Source: Chitinophaga sp. XS-30 (lineage in GTDB: Bacteria > Bacteroidota > Bacteroidia > Chitinophagales > Chitinophagaceae). From it: 64,000 bases of DNA. Of this stretch, positions 36,609-45,380 are shown piece after piece. Under the pieces are notes generated by a model. That model did not search any database. It saw only the letters and a program-made list of their open reading frames with translations, and had not been told where the DNA came from. Position 1 is the first letter of the stretch; each line of letters opens with the position of its first letter. Both the position numbers and the translations under genes were made by a program. The stretch lies in the NCBI RefSeq assembly GCF_008086345.1, contig NZ_CP043006.1, forward strand, positions 248,001 to 312,000, written 5' to 3'.

Positions 36609-38471
36609 CTATCGGGCGGGGAGCGTGATATAAAAGGCGGCGCCTTCTCCGGGAACGCCGGTGGCACTGATCATGCCGCCGTGGTTCTCCACGATCTTCC
36701 GGCAGAGCGCCAGCCCGATGCCTGTACCGTCATACTGGTCAACAGGATTAAGGTGAGAGAAAATATGAAAGATCTTTTCTGCATACTGTTGTTCGAAGCC
36801 GATGCCATTATCCCTGAAAACGATCTCCGTCTGGCGGTGATGCAAACGGGAAACAGCAATAGTGATCATGGGCGGTTTTGTACAGAATTTCAACGAATTA
36901 CTGATCAGATTGTAGAACAGGTGATACAGTTGGTCCGGATTGCCTTGTATAACGGGCAGTTCATCGGACTGCACAACGGCCTGCAGCCTTTCCGTTTCCG
37001 GCCGCAGCGCGTTCAATACTTCTTTCAGCACAAGGTTAAGATCGACATCCTGGACACGCCCGGTAAGATGGGAAAGGCGGGAGTAGTCCAGCACTCCCCT
37101 GAGCAATTTCGATATCCGGCCGGACGCAGCCTTGATCCGCCTGGTGTAGTGTTCCAGCAGACGCGGTTCGTGAAGATGCCTTTCTATGAGACCCGCAAAG
37201 GTCTGTACCTTGCGAACGGGTTCCTGCAGATCGTGGCTGGCAATGTAGGCAAACTGCCCCAGCTCGTCGTTGGACCGCTTCAGTTGCTGGTTCAATTCGA
37301 TCAATTCCCGGGTACGCTCGTTCACGATCTGTTCCAGCCGTTCGGTAAAGGTTTTATCTGCCGTAATATCCAGCATGGTACCAATGAACCGTTTTGGCTC
37401 CTGCTTTTCCGAAAAAAGCGCTTTCCCCTGTACTTTGACCCACCGCAGATCGCCGGTGTCCGCACGACGAATGCGGAACTGCGCATCGAACCGGCCTTCT
37501 TTCTCCTCCGCCGTTTGCAGGGCCTTTCTTTTCAGCAGTTCCCCATCTCCCTTGAACACTAACGACTGCAGGAATGTTACCGTCAGCGGGATGTTATAAT
37601 CTATACCCCATATTTTACGGCTTTCGTCTGACCAGGTGATACGACCGGTGTCCGGGAAAAACTCCCAGCTTCCGATGTTCGTGGATTCAACGGTCATGCG
37701 GAAGAGCTCTTCCCGTTCACGGATCAGGCGCGCGGTATTCTTTTGCTCACAGATGTCCCGCGCTATCTTGGATGCGCCCACAACATTACCGGCACTGTCT
37801 TTTACCGGAGAGATGGTGAGGGAGATATCTATAAGCCGTTTGCACTTGGTCATCCGCTGGGTCTCGAAATGTTCTACGCGCTCTCCTCTTTTCAGCCGCT
37901 CTATAATCACCGGTTCTTCATCCAGCCGGTCCTGGGGGATCAGCTTTGTCACCGGTTGCCCGATCATTTCCTCCGCCGTGTATCCAAAGATGCGTGTGGC
38001 CGCCTCGTTCCAGCTGGTAATAATGCCTTCGAGCGTTTTACTGATGATGGCGTCTTCGGAGGATTGTACGATGGCGGCAAGCAGCATCGTTTTTTCTTCA
38101 TTGCTCCTGCCTTCGGTAACGTCTGTAACCAGGTGAACGCGGTAAGAGCGTTGCCCTTCCCCCACATTTATGGAACGCTGATAAATACGCACATAGCGCC
38201 TGCTGCCATCAGGCCGGTCCAGCGGGATGTCCAGGGCTGCCGACTGTTCCGCGGACAAAGCTTTTTCATCCGGCAATAAACCCTGCCCGGACCGCACTTT
38301 CCAGAATGCGCTCCATTTCTCCCGGCCCGGTACCGGGGCCAGTCCGAAAAGCTCCGTTGCTTTCCGGTTATAATATTGCACATAGCCTCCCTCATCAAAG
38401 ACGTAGGCTGCCATCGGCAGGTCTTCTATGAACTGCCGGTAAATATTGATATGTGGAGAAATTTCAGGCAT
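36609..38471 (-). CDS. Multi-PAS sensor histidine kinase
   Basis: 620 residues from the ATG at 38471, which overlaps the end of the response-regulator gene by eight bases; an ATG at 38489 is the alternative. Three PAS domains lie at about 10-120 (IEDLPMAAYVFDEGGYVQYY), 128-245 (SEDAIISKTLEGIITSWNEA) and 255-375 (NIGSWEFFPDTGRITWSDES). HisKA has the phosphorylated His in AYIASHDLQEPVRKV (about H413). The HATPase has the N box NLISNSLKF, the G1 box DNGIGFEQQY, an F box IFSHLNP and the G2 box GTGIGLALCRKIVENHGG. There is no membrane span, so it is a soluble sensor. Translational coupling with the upstream receiver suggests they are partners, as in phytochrome-like kinase/Rcp pairs. The signal is unknown. 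Confidence 0.92.
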   Translation of the reverse strand: MPEISPHINIYRQFIEDLPMAAYVFDEGGYVQYYNRKATELFGLAPVPGREKWSAFWKVRSGQGLLPDEKALSAEQSAALDIPLDRPDGSRRYVRIYQRSINVGEGQRSYRVHLVTDVTEGRSNEEKTMLLAAIVQSSEDAIISKTLEGIITSWNEAATRIFGYTAEEMIGQPVTKLIPQDRLDEEPVIIERLKRGERVEHFETQRMTKCKRLIDISLTISPVKDSAGNVVGASKIARDICEQKNTARLIREREELFRMTVESTNIGSWEFFPDTGRITWSDESRKIWGIDYNIPLTVTFLQSLVFKGDGELLKRKALQTAEEKEGRFDAQFRIRRADTGDLRWVKVQGKALFSEKQEPKRFIGTMLDITADKTFTERLEQIVNERTRELIELNQQLKRSNDELGQFAYIASHDLQEPVRKVQTFAGLIERHLHEPRLLEHYTRRIKAASGRISKLLRGVLDYSRLSHLTGRVQDVDLNLVLKEVLNALRPETERLQAVVQSDELPVIQGNPDQLYHLFYNLISNSLKFCTKPPMITIAVSRLHHRQTEIVFRDNGIGFEQQYAEKIFHIFSHLNPVDQYDGTGIGLALCRKIVENHGGMISATGVPGEGAAFYITLPAR

Positions 38472-38874
38472 GGTGTTTACCCGGAGCATTGGTTAAAAAA
38501 GCCTCAAGACCGGGCTTAAGATCGTCCATGCTCGCTTCCTTGACAATAAAGGCATCTGCACCGGCCTGTAGCGCATTGTTTTTGTCCCCCGGATCGGAAG
38601 ATGTGGTGTAAATAGCGGCAGGCACTTTTTTCAGCCTTTCTATCTTTTTGATCTCGCGCAAACAGGTCATCCCGCTCATGCGGGGCATATTCAGATCAAT
38701 AAACAGATAATCGGGGAGGAAATCCTTTTCTTTTTGCAGCGCCCGGACGGCTTCATCTCCGTCATTAAAAAATCGGCAGAAAATATCCGGGTTTATCTCT
38801 CGCATAACATACAAAAAAATCTCCTGATCATCCATATCATCATCAATCAACACACAGGTGATCGTAGCGCTCAT
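38464..38874 (-). CDS. Single-domain response regulator (CheY/Rcp-like)
   Basis: 136 residues, only a receiver domain. Acidic pocket: CVLIDDDMDDQEIFLYVM; phospho-acceptor Asp in YLFIDLNMPRMSGM; conserved Thr-Ser in AAIYTTSSDPGDKNNA; Lys in ADAFIVKEAS. There is no output domain, so it must act through protein contacts or phosphotransfer. It is upstream of the PAS histidine kinase gene and overlaps its start by a few bases, the usual order of the Rcp1-type regulators found next to soluble PAS or phytochrome kinases. Confidence 0.92.
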   Translation of the reverse strand: MSATITCVLIDDDMDDQEIFLYVMREINPDIFCRFFNDGDEAVRALQKEKDFLPDYLFIDLNMPRMSGMTCLREIKKIERLKKVPAAIYTTSSDPGDKNNALQAGADAFIVKEASMDDLKPGLEAFLTNAPGKHHA

Positions 38875-39000
38875 TGTTTTTTAATCTTAAGTTTCCGTAG
38901 ACAGCCAATTGCAACAGTTGGAATAAATGTATGAAAAAATCTTTTATTAAATACCAAAATCCCCGCTGTTATTACATTCACGGCCTGCCCCTTGAAGTTT

Positions 39001-39921
39001 TCAGTCTTCTTCCTTCACATCCGCGATCCTGTACTTCTTCGCATGCGGCAAGGGCTGCACCGGCACTCCATTCGCATCGGCCCAGACATTCGTGAAAGAC
39101 GCCCCGAAATAAAAGATCAGGGAACAGTAGAACACGAACAGCAACAACAGTACGATTGATGCGGAAGCGCCGTAGATACTGTTGATATTGCTGTAAGTCA
39201 GCAGCCAGCGCAGCACCAGCTTGCCGATATTGAAAAGGATGCTGGTCACCAAAGCACCGGTGAACAATATCTTCCAGCGGGGCCTGCCGTCCGGCAGCAG
39301 GTAAAATACCAGGGCAAACCATAAAGTGGCGGTAACAACCGTAGCAAGGTAGCTGAATGCGCTCCGGTAATAGTTGACAAGGTCCGGCGCCAGTTCCTGG
39401 ATATACTTTCCAAGGAAGGCCATGGCGGCTTCAAAGAACAATCCTACGATAAACAGGAAACCGGTGAACAGGATCACCAGCACACCCCGCAGGCGGGACC
39501 GCATGATGCTTTTGAAGCTGCGGCGGCGGACGGAACGGATGGCCCAAACCTGGTTCAGACTGTCCTTGATCACTTTGAACAATGTAGTGGCAACAAAAAG
39601 CAAAAAAATAAACCCGCCGATGGCGATCAGCCAGTTCTCGGCAATGCTGCGGAAAGCCCTGAGGGTATTGATCACATCCTCCGTTGTTTCCCGGCCCACC
39701 AATCCTTCCAGCTGGGTAAACAGCTGCCGGCTGATATTCCGCGGAATGAACACCGCACGCAATGCCTGCAGAATAATGATCAGGATAGCGGGCAGGGCGA
39801 ACGTGGTGAAAAATGCTGTAGCACCGGCCAGCCGCAAAGGGTCGGAAGCCGACAGCGCTTTGAAGGCGGCTTTCAACGATTGCAGAAATAATAACAGGTA
39901 CGATGCTTTCCTGGTGCTCAT
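39001..39921 (-). CDS. YihY/BrkB-family inner membrane protein
   Basis: 306 residues with about six membrane spans: around 30-60 (GATAFFTTFALPAILIIILQ), 105-125 (WLIAIGGFIFLLFVATTLFK), 150-175 (LRGVLVILFTGFLFIVGLFF), 195-220 (SYLATVVTATLWFALVFYLL), 230-250 and 255-285. The basic loop VRRRSFKSIMRSRLRG and the motif YGASASIVLLLLFVFYCSLI with FGASFTNVWA are typical of the family. The physiological role is not established; the old link to ribonuclease BN was wrong. It lies 10 bases after the M1 peptidase gene and is probably co-transcribed with it. Confidence 0.9.
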   Translation of the reverse strand: MSTRKASYLLLFLQSLKAAFKALSASDPLRLAGATAFFTTFALPAILIIILQALRAVFIPRNISRQLFTQLEGLVGRETTEDVINTLRAFRSIAENWLIAIGGFIFLLFVATTLFKVIKDSLNQVWAIRSVRRRSFKSIMRSRLRGVLVILFTGFLFIVGLFFEAAMAFLGKYIQELAPDLVNYYRSAFSYLATVVTATLWFALVFYLLPDGRPRWKILFTGALVTSILFNIGKLVLRWLLTYSNINSIYGASASIVLLLLFVFYCSLIFYFGASFTNVWADANGVPVQPLPHAKKYRIADVKEED

Positions 39922-39931
39922 TCGTTTCCGT

Positions 39932-41779
39932 TTAGTTGATCAGCTTACCCAGCGATTCCTGTGCCAGCGGATGATAGTTCTGTTTGTATTTTTCATAGAT
40001 GCGCTTCGCCATTTCCCTTCCTTCCGGGGTTTTCATCATCTCGCTGTACAGCGGGGTCAGGAATTTACGGCGCCCTACCTGGCTGAGAAATTTTTCTATC
40101 GCCGGATAGGCCGGCTGGTATTTCACGGCAACGGCCATAATGAACCAACGGTCCGCCACTTCGCTGTTGCCCGTCTGTGTAAGGCGGAACGCTTTATCCA
40201 GGCTCGCCATCTGATCGATGGCAAGCGGCACCGGCATTTTGCGCAGGAAGTGCAGCCATTCGTGGGAGGTCCATTTATCCACCTCAAGCGTAGCAGGCTC
40301 CGCTCCTTTCAGGAAGCGCTCCCTGGCCTCATCCACCTTCCCGAACAATTGCTGTGAAGCACGCGGACAGTCTTCCGGGATGCCCGGTCCATACACCCAC
40401 GCATTCACATCCACTTTGGTGGTATCCCCGTTCAGCAGTTTTGCATCGAGGTATTGCAGGAACTGCCCGGTACTCATAGTTTGAAAGGCATGTTCATCAA
40501 AATAGCGGCGCAGGAAAGTATCCAGCTTCGCGCGGCCGGCGGTTTCCTCTATTCTGCGGAGAAAATGAGCGCCTTTTTCATAGGCAATATCTGTCAGCCC
40601 TTCATCCGGATCGCGGCCGCGGAGATCCAGCTTCAGCCAGGTATCCCGGTTGCCCGCCCCCATTTCAGTCACCGTCGCGTCCAGGTCCTGGTACCCCAGT
40701 TCCCATAACATATCCGCATAGTCTTTGCCCATCATGGCCTCCATGATACGGCGCTCGAAGTACACGGTGAAGCCTTCATTCAGCCAGAAGTCGTCCCATG
40801 TGGCATTGGTTACCAGGTTGCCGCTCCAGCTATGGGCCAGTTCGTGTGCAATGAGGCTGACGAGGGAACGGTCTCCCGCAATGATGGTAGGCGTAGCAAA
40901 AGTAAGGCGCGGGTTTTCCATGCCGCCCAGCGGGAATCCCGGCGGCAACACGAGCACATCGTATCTTCCCCATCGGTATGGGCCGTACAGCGCTTCAGCC
41001 GCGTTCACCATCCCGCCTACTTCCGCAAATTCATGATGCGCTTTGTCCAGCATGGCCGGTTCCGCATATACGCCGGTGCGCGGATCGATCGCCTTGAAAG
41101 CAATATCGCCCACGGCCAGCGCCATAAGGTAGGCCGGCACAGGTTGTTCCATATTGAAATGGTAAATACCGCTGTCATTACGCTGCTGCACATTTACTGC
41201 GCTCATCAGCGCCATCAGCCCTTCGGGAACGGTCACACGGGCATCGTAGGTAAAGCGGATGCCGGGGCCGTCCGCGCAGGGGATCCAGGTACGGGCATAG
41301 ATGGATTCTGATTGTGTATAAAGGAAGGGGGCCTTTTTGCCCAGTGTCTGCGAAGGTTCCAGCCATTGCAGCGCCGTAGCCCTGCTGCCGGTCCGGTACC
41401 AGATATTGACGGTCCTGGAACCTGCTTCCAGCGGAATGTTCAGGCGGCTGCCAAGGATGCTGTCCGCCACATCAAAGCGATGGGTAACTTTTTTGCCGTC
41501 AACGGTTATGCTGTCAATGCTCAGTTCCCGGGTATCCAGGCGCAATTCAGCGGCGCCGGTATTGTTGCTGATCGTCCATGCAGCCAGACCGCTGATGGTC
41601 TGTGAAGAAAAGTCCACGCGGATATCGAGGTGAAGATGTTCCATGGAAACACTGTCTGCATTGGACTGGGTATGCAGGTCTTTCGCCCCGGGATGCGCAG
41701 TTTCGGTGTACTGTGAGGATTTTCTCTGATTACAGGCAACGGTCATCAGGAAGATGCCGGCATATATGACATATCTCAT
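39932..41779 (-). CDS. M1-family metallo-aminopeptidase, exported (leukotriene-A4-hydrolase-like)
   Basis: 615 residues with a lipoprotein-like signal (MTVACNQRKSS, Cys16). The exopeptidase motif GGMEN (285-289) and the zinc motif HELAH (312-316) with the third ligand Glu335 in DDFWLNEGFTVYFE are intact. The C-terminal 130 residues (about 480-615) form an ARM-like helical domain as in LTA4 hydrolase and aminopeptidase B (PAYPAIEKFLSQVGRRKFLT). It removes N-terminal residues from peptides in the periplasm. The BrkB/YihY gene follows 10 bases later. The gene stands 59 bases after the convergent-free RteC region in the same orientation. Confidence 0.94.
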   Translation of the reverse strand: MRYVIYAGIFLMTVACNQRKSSQYTETAHPGAKDLHTQSNADSVSMEHLHLDIRVDFSSQTISGLAAWTISNNTGAAELRLDTRELSIDSITVDGKKVTHRFDVADSILGSRLNIPLEAGSRTVNIWYRTGSRATALQWLEPSQTLGKKAPFLYTQSESIYARTWIPCADGPGIRFTYDARVTVPEGLMALMSAVNVQQRNDSGIYHFNMEQPVPAYLMALAVGDIAFKAIDPRTGVYAEPAMLDKAHHEFAEVGGMVNAAEALYGPYRWGRYDVLVLPPGFPLGGMENPRLTFATPTIIAGDRSLVSLIAHELAHSWSGNLVTNATWDDFWLNEGFTVYFERRIMEAMMGKDYADMLWELGYQDLDATVTEMGAGNRDTWLKLDLRGRDPDEGLTDIAYEKGAHFLRRIEETAGRAKLDTFLRRYFDEHAFQTMSTGQFLQYLDAKLLNGDTTKVDVNAWVYGPGIPEDCPRASQQLFGKVDEARERFLKGAEPATLEVDKWTSHEWLHFLRKMPVPLAIDQMASLDKAFRLTQTGNSEVADRWFIMAVAVKYQPAYPAIEKFLSQVGRRKFLTPLYSEMMKTPEGREMAKRIYEKYKQNYHPLAQESLGKLIN

Positions 41780-41838
41780 GAAGCGGGTTTTAGCGAAAAC
41801 CGAAGATATCGCTAAAAATCCTCTCCTGCAAAAGCCGG

Positions 41839-42720
41839 TCAGGAGTGGCGCGGCGCTTTGCCGCCGTTGACCGCACGGGAAGTATCTTCATCCATTTCTT
41901 CCATCAGCTTCTCCAGCGCTGTTTTCATCACTTCGGCGAACCTGGCTCTTTCGCCTTTGCGTACACGCAGATCGCGGAAAATGCTGTAAGGGTTGCCGAG
42001 CGAGATATTGAAGGAAGCTTCCAGCCAGGCGAATATCTGCTTCAGCTCGGCACGTCCGTGGTTCAGGGCTTTTGAAGCGTAGATGGCGTAGCCAAGTTCC
42101 GCCAGATCTGCCTTCCGGGCGGTCCAGAGCAGCGGCGTCCGGATCACTTTTTTGCTTTCCTCCAGCGCCACTTCAGCTTCTTCCAGGGCCTTTTCCAGGT
42201 ATTCCTTTACCCTTTCCAGGCCGATCAGTTCGCCCAGCCGGATGGAGTTGGGATTGCAGAAACGGGTATCCAGCATGCCATCCAGATCATCCGGATAGTT
42301 GTTATTGTAAATGCTGTTCCGCAGGAAATATACTTCATCCATATCGCTGGCTTTACTGCGATGGTAAATGAACAGTGCGCCATGCTCTTCAAAGAAGAGA
42401 TTGATGCGTTCATTCTCCTGTTCCAGGAAACGTTTGTATTCCGCCGGTACTTTGCGCGGACTATCGGCTTCTATACGGAAGAGGCGGCTGTAATACACAT
42501 TCTGGCTGTGAATGCGCGGGAAGATGTTCTTGTAAAAAGCGAGCTCTTCCGCTTTGTCCGAGAAATCATTTTCCAGCACATGCATTTTCAGCTGTGCCAA
42601 TACTTTCCTGACCATCTGGGCGCCCCTTCTCGTGCGTTCCAGCAGGTTAGGGGTTCGGGTTTCATGCAGGGCGAGCTCTTCAAACAATTTCTCCTGAATG
42701 GCGATAAAATCTTGTTTCAT
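41839..42720 (-). CDS. RteC-domain protein
   Basis: 293 residues, nearly the full length of RteC (PF09357). Recognisable parts: KNIFPRIHSQNVYYSRLFRI, LEQENERINLFFEEHGALFI, and the C-terminal region LLWTARKADLAELGYAIYAS with FNISLGNPYSIFRDLRVRKG. In the CTnDOT conjugative transposon of Bacteroides, RteC promotes excision in response to tetracycline. Here no conjugation, integrase or tetracycline resistance genes are nearby, so a chromosomal role is more likely. It lies 38 bases downstream of the unknown 392-residue protein gene in the same direction, and the two are probably one operon. Confidence 0.85.
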   Translation of the reverse strand: MKQDFIAIQEKLFEELALHETRTPNLLERTRRGAQMVRKVLAQLKMHVLENDFSDKAEELAFYKNIFPRIHSQNVYYSRLFRIEADSPRKVPAEYKRFLEQENERINLFFEEHGALFIYHRSKASDMDEVYFLRNSIYNNNYPDDLDGMLDTRFCNPNSIRLGELIGLERVKEYLEKALEEAEVALEESKKVIRTPLLWTARKADLAELGYAIYASKALNHGRAELKQIFAWLEASFNISLGNPYSIFRDLRVRKGERARFAEVMKTALEKLMEEMDEDTSRAVNGGKAPRHS

Positions 42721-42758
42721 CGGTTGAGGTTTTACATTGGAATTTTGTAAATAACTTG

Positions 42759-43937
42759 TTAATCAGCATACGCATGCCGGCTCGTTTCATATTCCCGCAA
42801 CCGGGCAGCCAGCCGGGCCACGGTAGCTTTGCAGGACTGGATGGTAGCCAGCGCCGGGTGATGGTACCGGGCCTCGAAGTTATCGCCGGCCGCAGCATCG
42901 GGCTGATTTACGGCCATCACGCTGGCTACTGAACGCAGTACCTGCTCGGTGGAAGTGTTCGCTATGATCCCTTCGTCTATGAACAGGCGCACCAGCAGGG
43001 TCAGCTGCGGCAGGGTAACATTGGTGAGAATGCGGGCTTCCCTGCTGGCTGCATGGAGTTCCTGCAGGTATTGTTTTTCTTCTTCCAGCCAATTGAGCAA
43101 TTGCATGCAGATGTGCGGCTGCGTTGTATCCAGCGCCAACTCCGGGTTTTCCCGCGGAATGCGGTTGACCTCGCGGATGAAGCGGGACAGGCAGGCGATG
43201 CGTTCCGGCAGTTTCGGGTACTGTTTCAGCCTGATGCGGATGCGTTCGGTGCAATAGCAATAATATGCCGGTGAATTAAAGTTCATCTTCAGCAGGATGC
43301 CATGCATCTGCAGGTCGAACAGCCCCGCAGGCCCCACATCCAGCGTGGTGAGCTGCACCAGCTGGCTGAGCAGGTTGCGGCAGTAAAAAAGCATGCGGAA
43401 TGTGACGCGCGCTCCCCTGTTATCGATCAATGCCCGCACAGGCCGGAAGATCAGTTCCGCCAAAGCCGGCTCCAGCCCCGGAGCGTCCGCCAGCCAGTCC
43501 ACTTCGCGGAGGCGCATACCCAACTGCTTCCTGGCGAGGGTGGTGTAGCTGAACGGCAGATGGGCATCCAGCTCCATATATTCAGAAAAGTGCTGCTCCA
43601 GCCCGATCATCACATCCTGCAAACTTTCCTCTACTTTCCGGTAACACGCCATTTTGTGATCAGGGCCATCCTGCGTGCTCCTGCCGGTAGTGGACCGATG
43701 CACGCTGATGTAGTAATAAAGACTGTCCAGCAGGCGGGTCAGCGATGCCTGGTGTTGCCGGACCAGTGCCTGCCTGTCTTCCCTGTTGTTATTCAGGTGC
43801 GTTGCATCAAGCAACCTTCGGGTCATCAATTCTCTTTCCTCCTGCACCTGTTCAAAGCAGGCAGTAAGCGAGGCCTCATCGTCCGGCAGGGAACCGGGAC
43901 TCATTTGCTGAATGACCAATTGGTGTAGTTTCTGCAT
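42759..43937 (-). CDS. Unknown 392-residue helical protein paired with RteC
   Basis: 392 residues from the ATG at 43937 (MQKLHQLVIQQMSPGSLPDD); the frame is open 48 bases further. The protein is largely helical and acidic/basic with no signal or membrane span. The C-terminal 75 residues (ILTNVTLPQLTLLVRLFIDE, GIIANTSTEQVLRSVASVMA) follow the pattern L-x2-L-x6-G-I-x-N-x5-LLR seen in many uncharacterised Bacteroidota proteins, and roughly parallel the RteC C-terminus (KADLAELGYAIYASKALNHG). A middle segment FDLQMHGILLKMNFNSPAYY is also RteC-like. It could be a distant RteC relative acting as a DNA-binding or regulatory partner; this is inference. Confidence 0.7.
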   Translation of the reverse strand: MQKLHQLVIQQMSPGSLPDDEASLTACFEQVQEERELMTRRLLDATHLNNNREDRQALVRQHQASLTRLLDSLYYYISVHRSTTGRSTQDGPDHKMACYRKVEESLQDVMIGLEQHFSEYMELDAHLPFSYTTLARKQLGMRLREVDWLADAPGLEPALAELIFRPVRALIDNRGARVTFRMLFYCRNLLSQLVQLTTLDVGPAGLFDLQMHGILLKMNFNSPAYYCYCTERIRIRLKQYPKLPERIACLSRFIREVNRIPRENPELALDTTQPHICMQLLNWLEEEKQYLQELHAASREARILTNVTLPQLTLLVRLFIDEGIIANTSTEQVLRSVASVMAVNQPDAAAGDNFEARYHHPALATIQSCKATVARLAARLREYETSRHAYAD

Positions 43938-44098
43938 AAATGGGAGGTTTAAAGAAAGTGTTAGATACTTCATTCGCCCACTCATTAGTGTTAATAATTT
44001 GTGAATGAGTTTGTTATTATCATGTTGATCCTGCTAAAATGAGCGTTTTATTTTGCCTGATGGTACGGGGCAGGCACAGGTGTGGAAGATTTTTTTAC

Positions 44099-44133
44099 AA
44101 AAAAAGCGCCGCTCCTCCCGGAACAGCGCTTTT
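44099..44133 (-). terminator. Strong rho-independent terminator of the desaturase gene
   Basis: On the minus strand a 14-pair stem (AAAAGCGC / GCGCTTTT plus GTTCC / GGAGC, with two wobble pairs) and a GGGA loop are followed by seven T. It lies 22 bases past the stop of the desaturase gene. Confidence 0.88.
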
Positions 44134-44155
44134 CAAAAGGCAAGCATTTCTTGTA

Positions 44156-45241
44156 TTATGCAGGCACCACCTGTGGCTTCATTCCCAGCATCCGCATAAA
44201 ACGGAAGTGCGAACGAACCGCGGCGCCCATAGTAGGCAGACTGTTGTAAGGCAGGTTGAATTCCCGGCACTTCTCTTCCACGATCTTGCTTAATGCCGGA
44301 TAATGCACATGGCTGACCCTCGGGAAAAGGTGATGCTCCACCTGGTAATTCAATCCTCCCACGAACCATGATACGACCTTGTCGCCCGGAGAAAAATTCG
44401 CCGTGGTCTTGATCTGATGGATCGCCCATTCATTTTCAATGATCATATCGTCATCCCCCACTGCTTCAAATTCGGTTTCCTCTACCACATGCGCCAGCTG
44501 GAACACAATGGCGAGCGTGAAACCCATGACCAGGTGCATGGAAACGAACCATATCACCCAGGTCTGTGCGCCCACCACATATATCGGCAGTACGATGTAA
44601 AAAGCCACATACAACACTTTGCTCATCCAGAACACAAAATGATCGGAGAACGTCATTTTTTGCAGCGGGGTTCTGTACACTTTGCTGCTCAGGTATTTCA
44701 CAAAATCCATGATGAAGACCCAGGCAAAGGAAGATATTCCGTACACCAGCACCACATAAAAATGCTGCAGCCGGTGCATCGGCACCCACTGCTGGGTGCT
44801 GCACTGGCGCATCAGCGGACTTTTCGCGATATCGTCATCCAGGCCGTCCACATTCGTATAAGTATGGTGGATGATGTTATGTTTCTGTTTCCAGATGAAG
44901 GCGTTGCCGCCAAGTGCATTCAAAGTAAGACCCAGGGCATCATTCACCCAGCCTTTGGTAGAATAACTGCCATGACAGGCATCGTGCATCACGTTAAACC
45001 CGATGCAGGCCAGCGTGAACCCCAGCAGGGCGCTCACCAGTATCAGCGATAACACGTGCATGGGAAATGCGAGCAGGCTGATATACAGCAGGATGGCCGC
45101 AGGGATCAGGACAATTGTTTTGACATGTAAGTGGGTATTACCCGTCTTTTTCAGGTTATTCTCCCTGAAATACTCTTCTACCGAGGCTTTCAGCGAGGGA
45201 AAGAAAAGTGCATTCTTGTTGTTGAAGGAAACTTTAGGCAT
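44156..45241 (-). CDS. Membrane fatty acid desaturase (acyl-lipid/acyl-CoA, front-end type)
   Basis: 361 residues. All three histidine boxes of the membrane di-iron desaturases are present: HDACH (86-90 in FNVMHDACHGSYSTKG), HNIIHH (121-126) and QVEHHLFP (300-307). The QxxHH form of the third box is typical of delta-5/delta-6 front-end desaturases, but there is no fused cytochrome b5 domain. Membrane spans lie around 40-80, 160-185 and 205-255. It should insert a double bond into membrane lipid acyl chains at the inner membrane, using ferredoxin or another electron donor. It is a single-gene unit with its own terminator. Confidence 0.93.
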   Translation of the reverse strand: MPKVSFNNKNALFFPSLKASVEEYFRENNLKKTGNTHLHVKTIVLIPAAILLYISLLAFPMHVLSLILVSALLGFTLACIGFNVMHDACHGSYSTKGWVNDALGLTLNALGGNAFIWKQKHNIIHHTYTNVDGLDDDIAKSPLMRQCSTQQWVPMHRLQHFYVVLVYGISSFAWVFIMDFVKYLSSKVYRTPLQKMTFSDHFVFWMSKVLYVAFYIVLPIYVVGAQTWVIWFVSMHLVMGFTLAIVFQLAHVVEETEFEAVGDDDMIIENEWAIHQIKTTANFSPGDKVVSWFVGGLNYQVEHHLFPRVSHVHYPALSKIVEEKCREFNLPYNSLPTMGAAVRSHFRFMRMLGMKPQVVPA

Positions 45242-45346
45242 AATTGAACGTATAACGCTGCAGGTAATTTAAAAGTATGAGTCCGTCTCATTCCCTCTTA
45301 CCGGTTGGCATTTTACATAATGATACCCAAAATATTCCGGATAATG

Positions 45347-45378
45347 AAATATATAGTGGTTTGAGTTACTATATATTT
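45347..45378. repeat. AT-rich perfect inverted repeat after the SDR gene
   Basis: AAATATATAGT / ACTATATATTT, 11 perfect pairs with a ten-base loop, directly after the SDR stop codon. It could form a weak bidirectional terminator; T-tracts are only three to four bases. It separates the SDR gene from the desaturase gene on the same strand. Confidence 0.5.
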
Positions 45379-45380
45379 TG

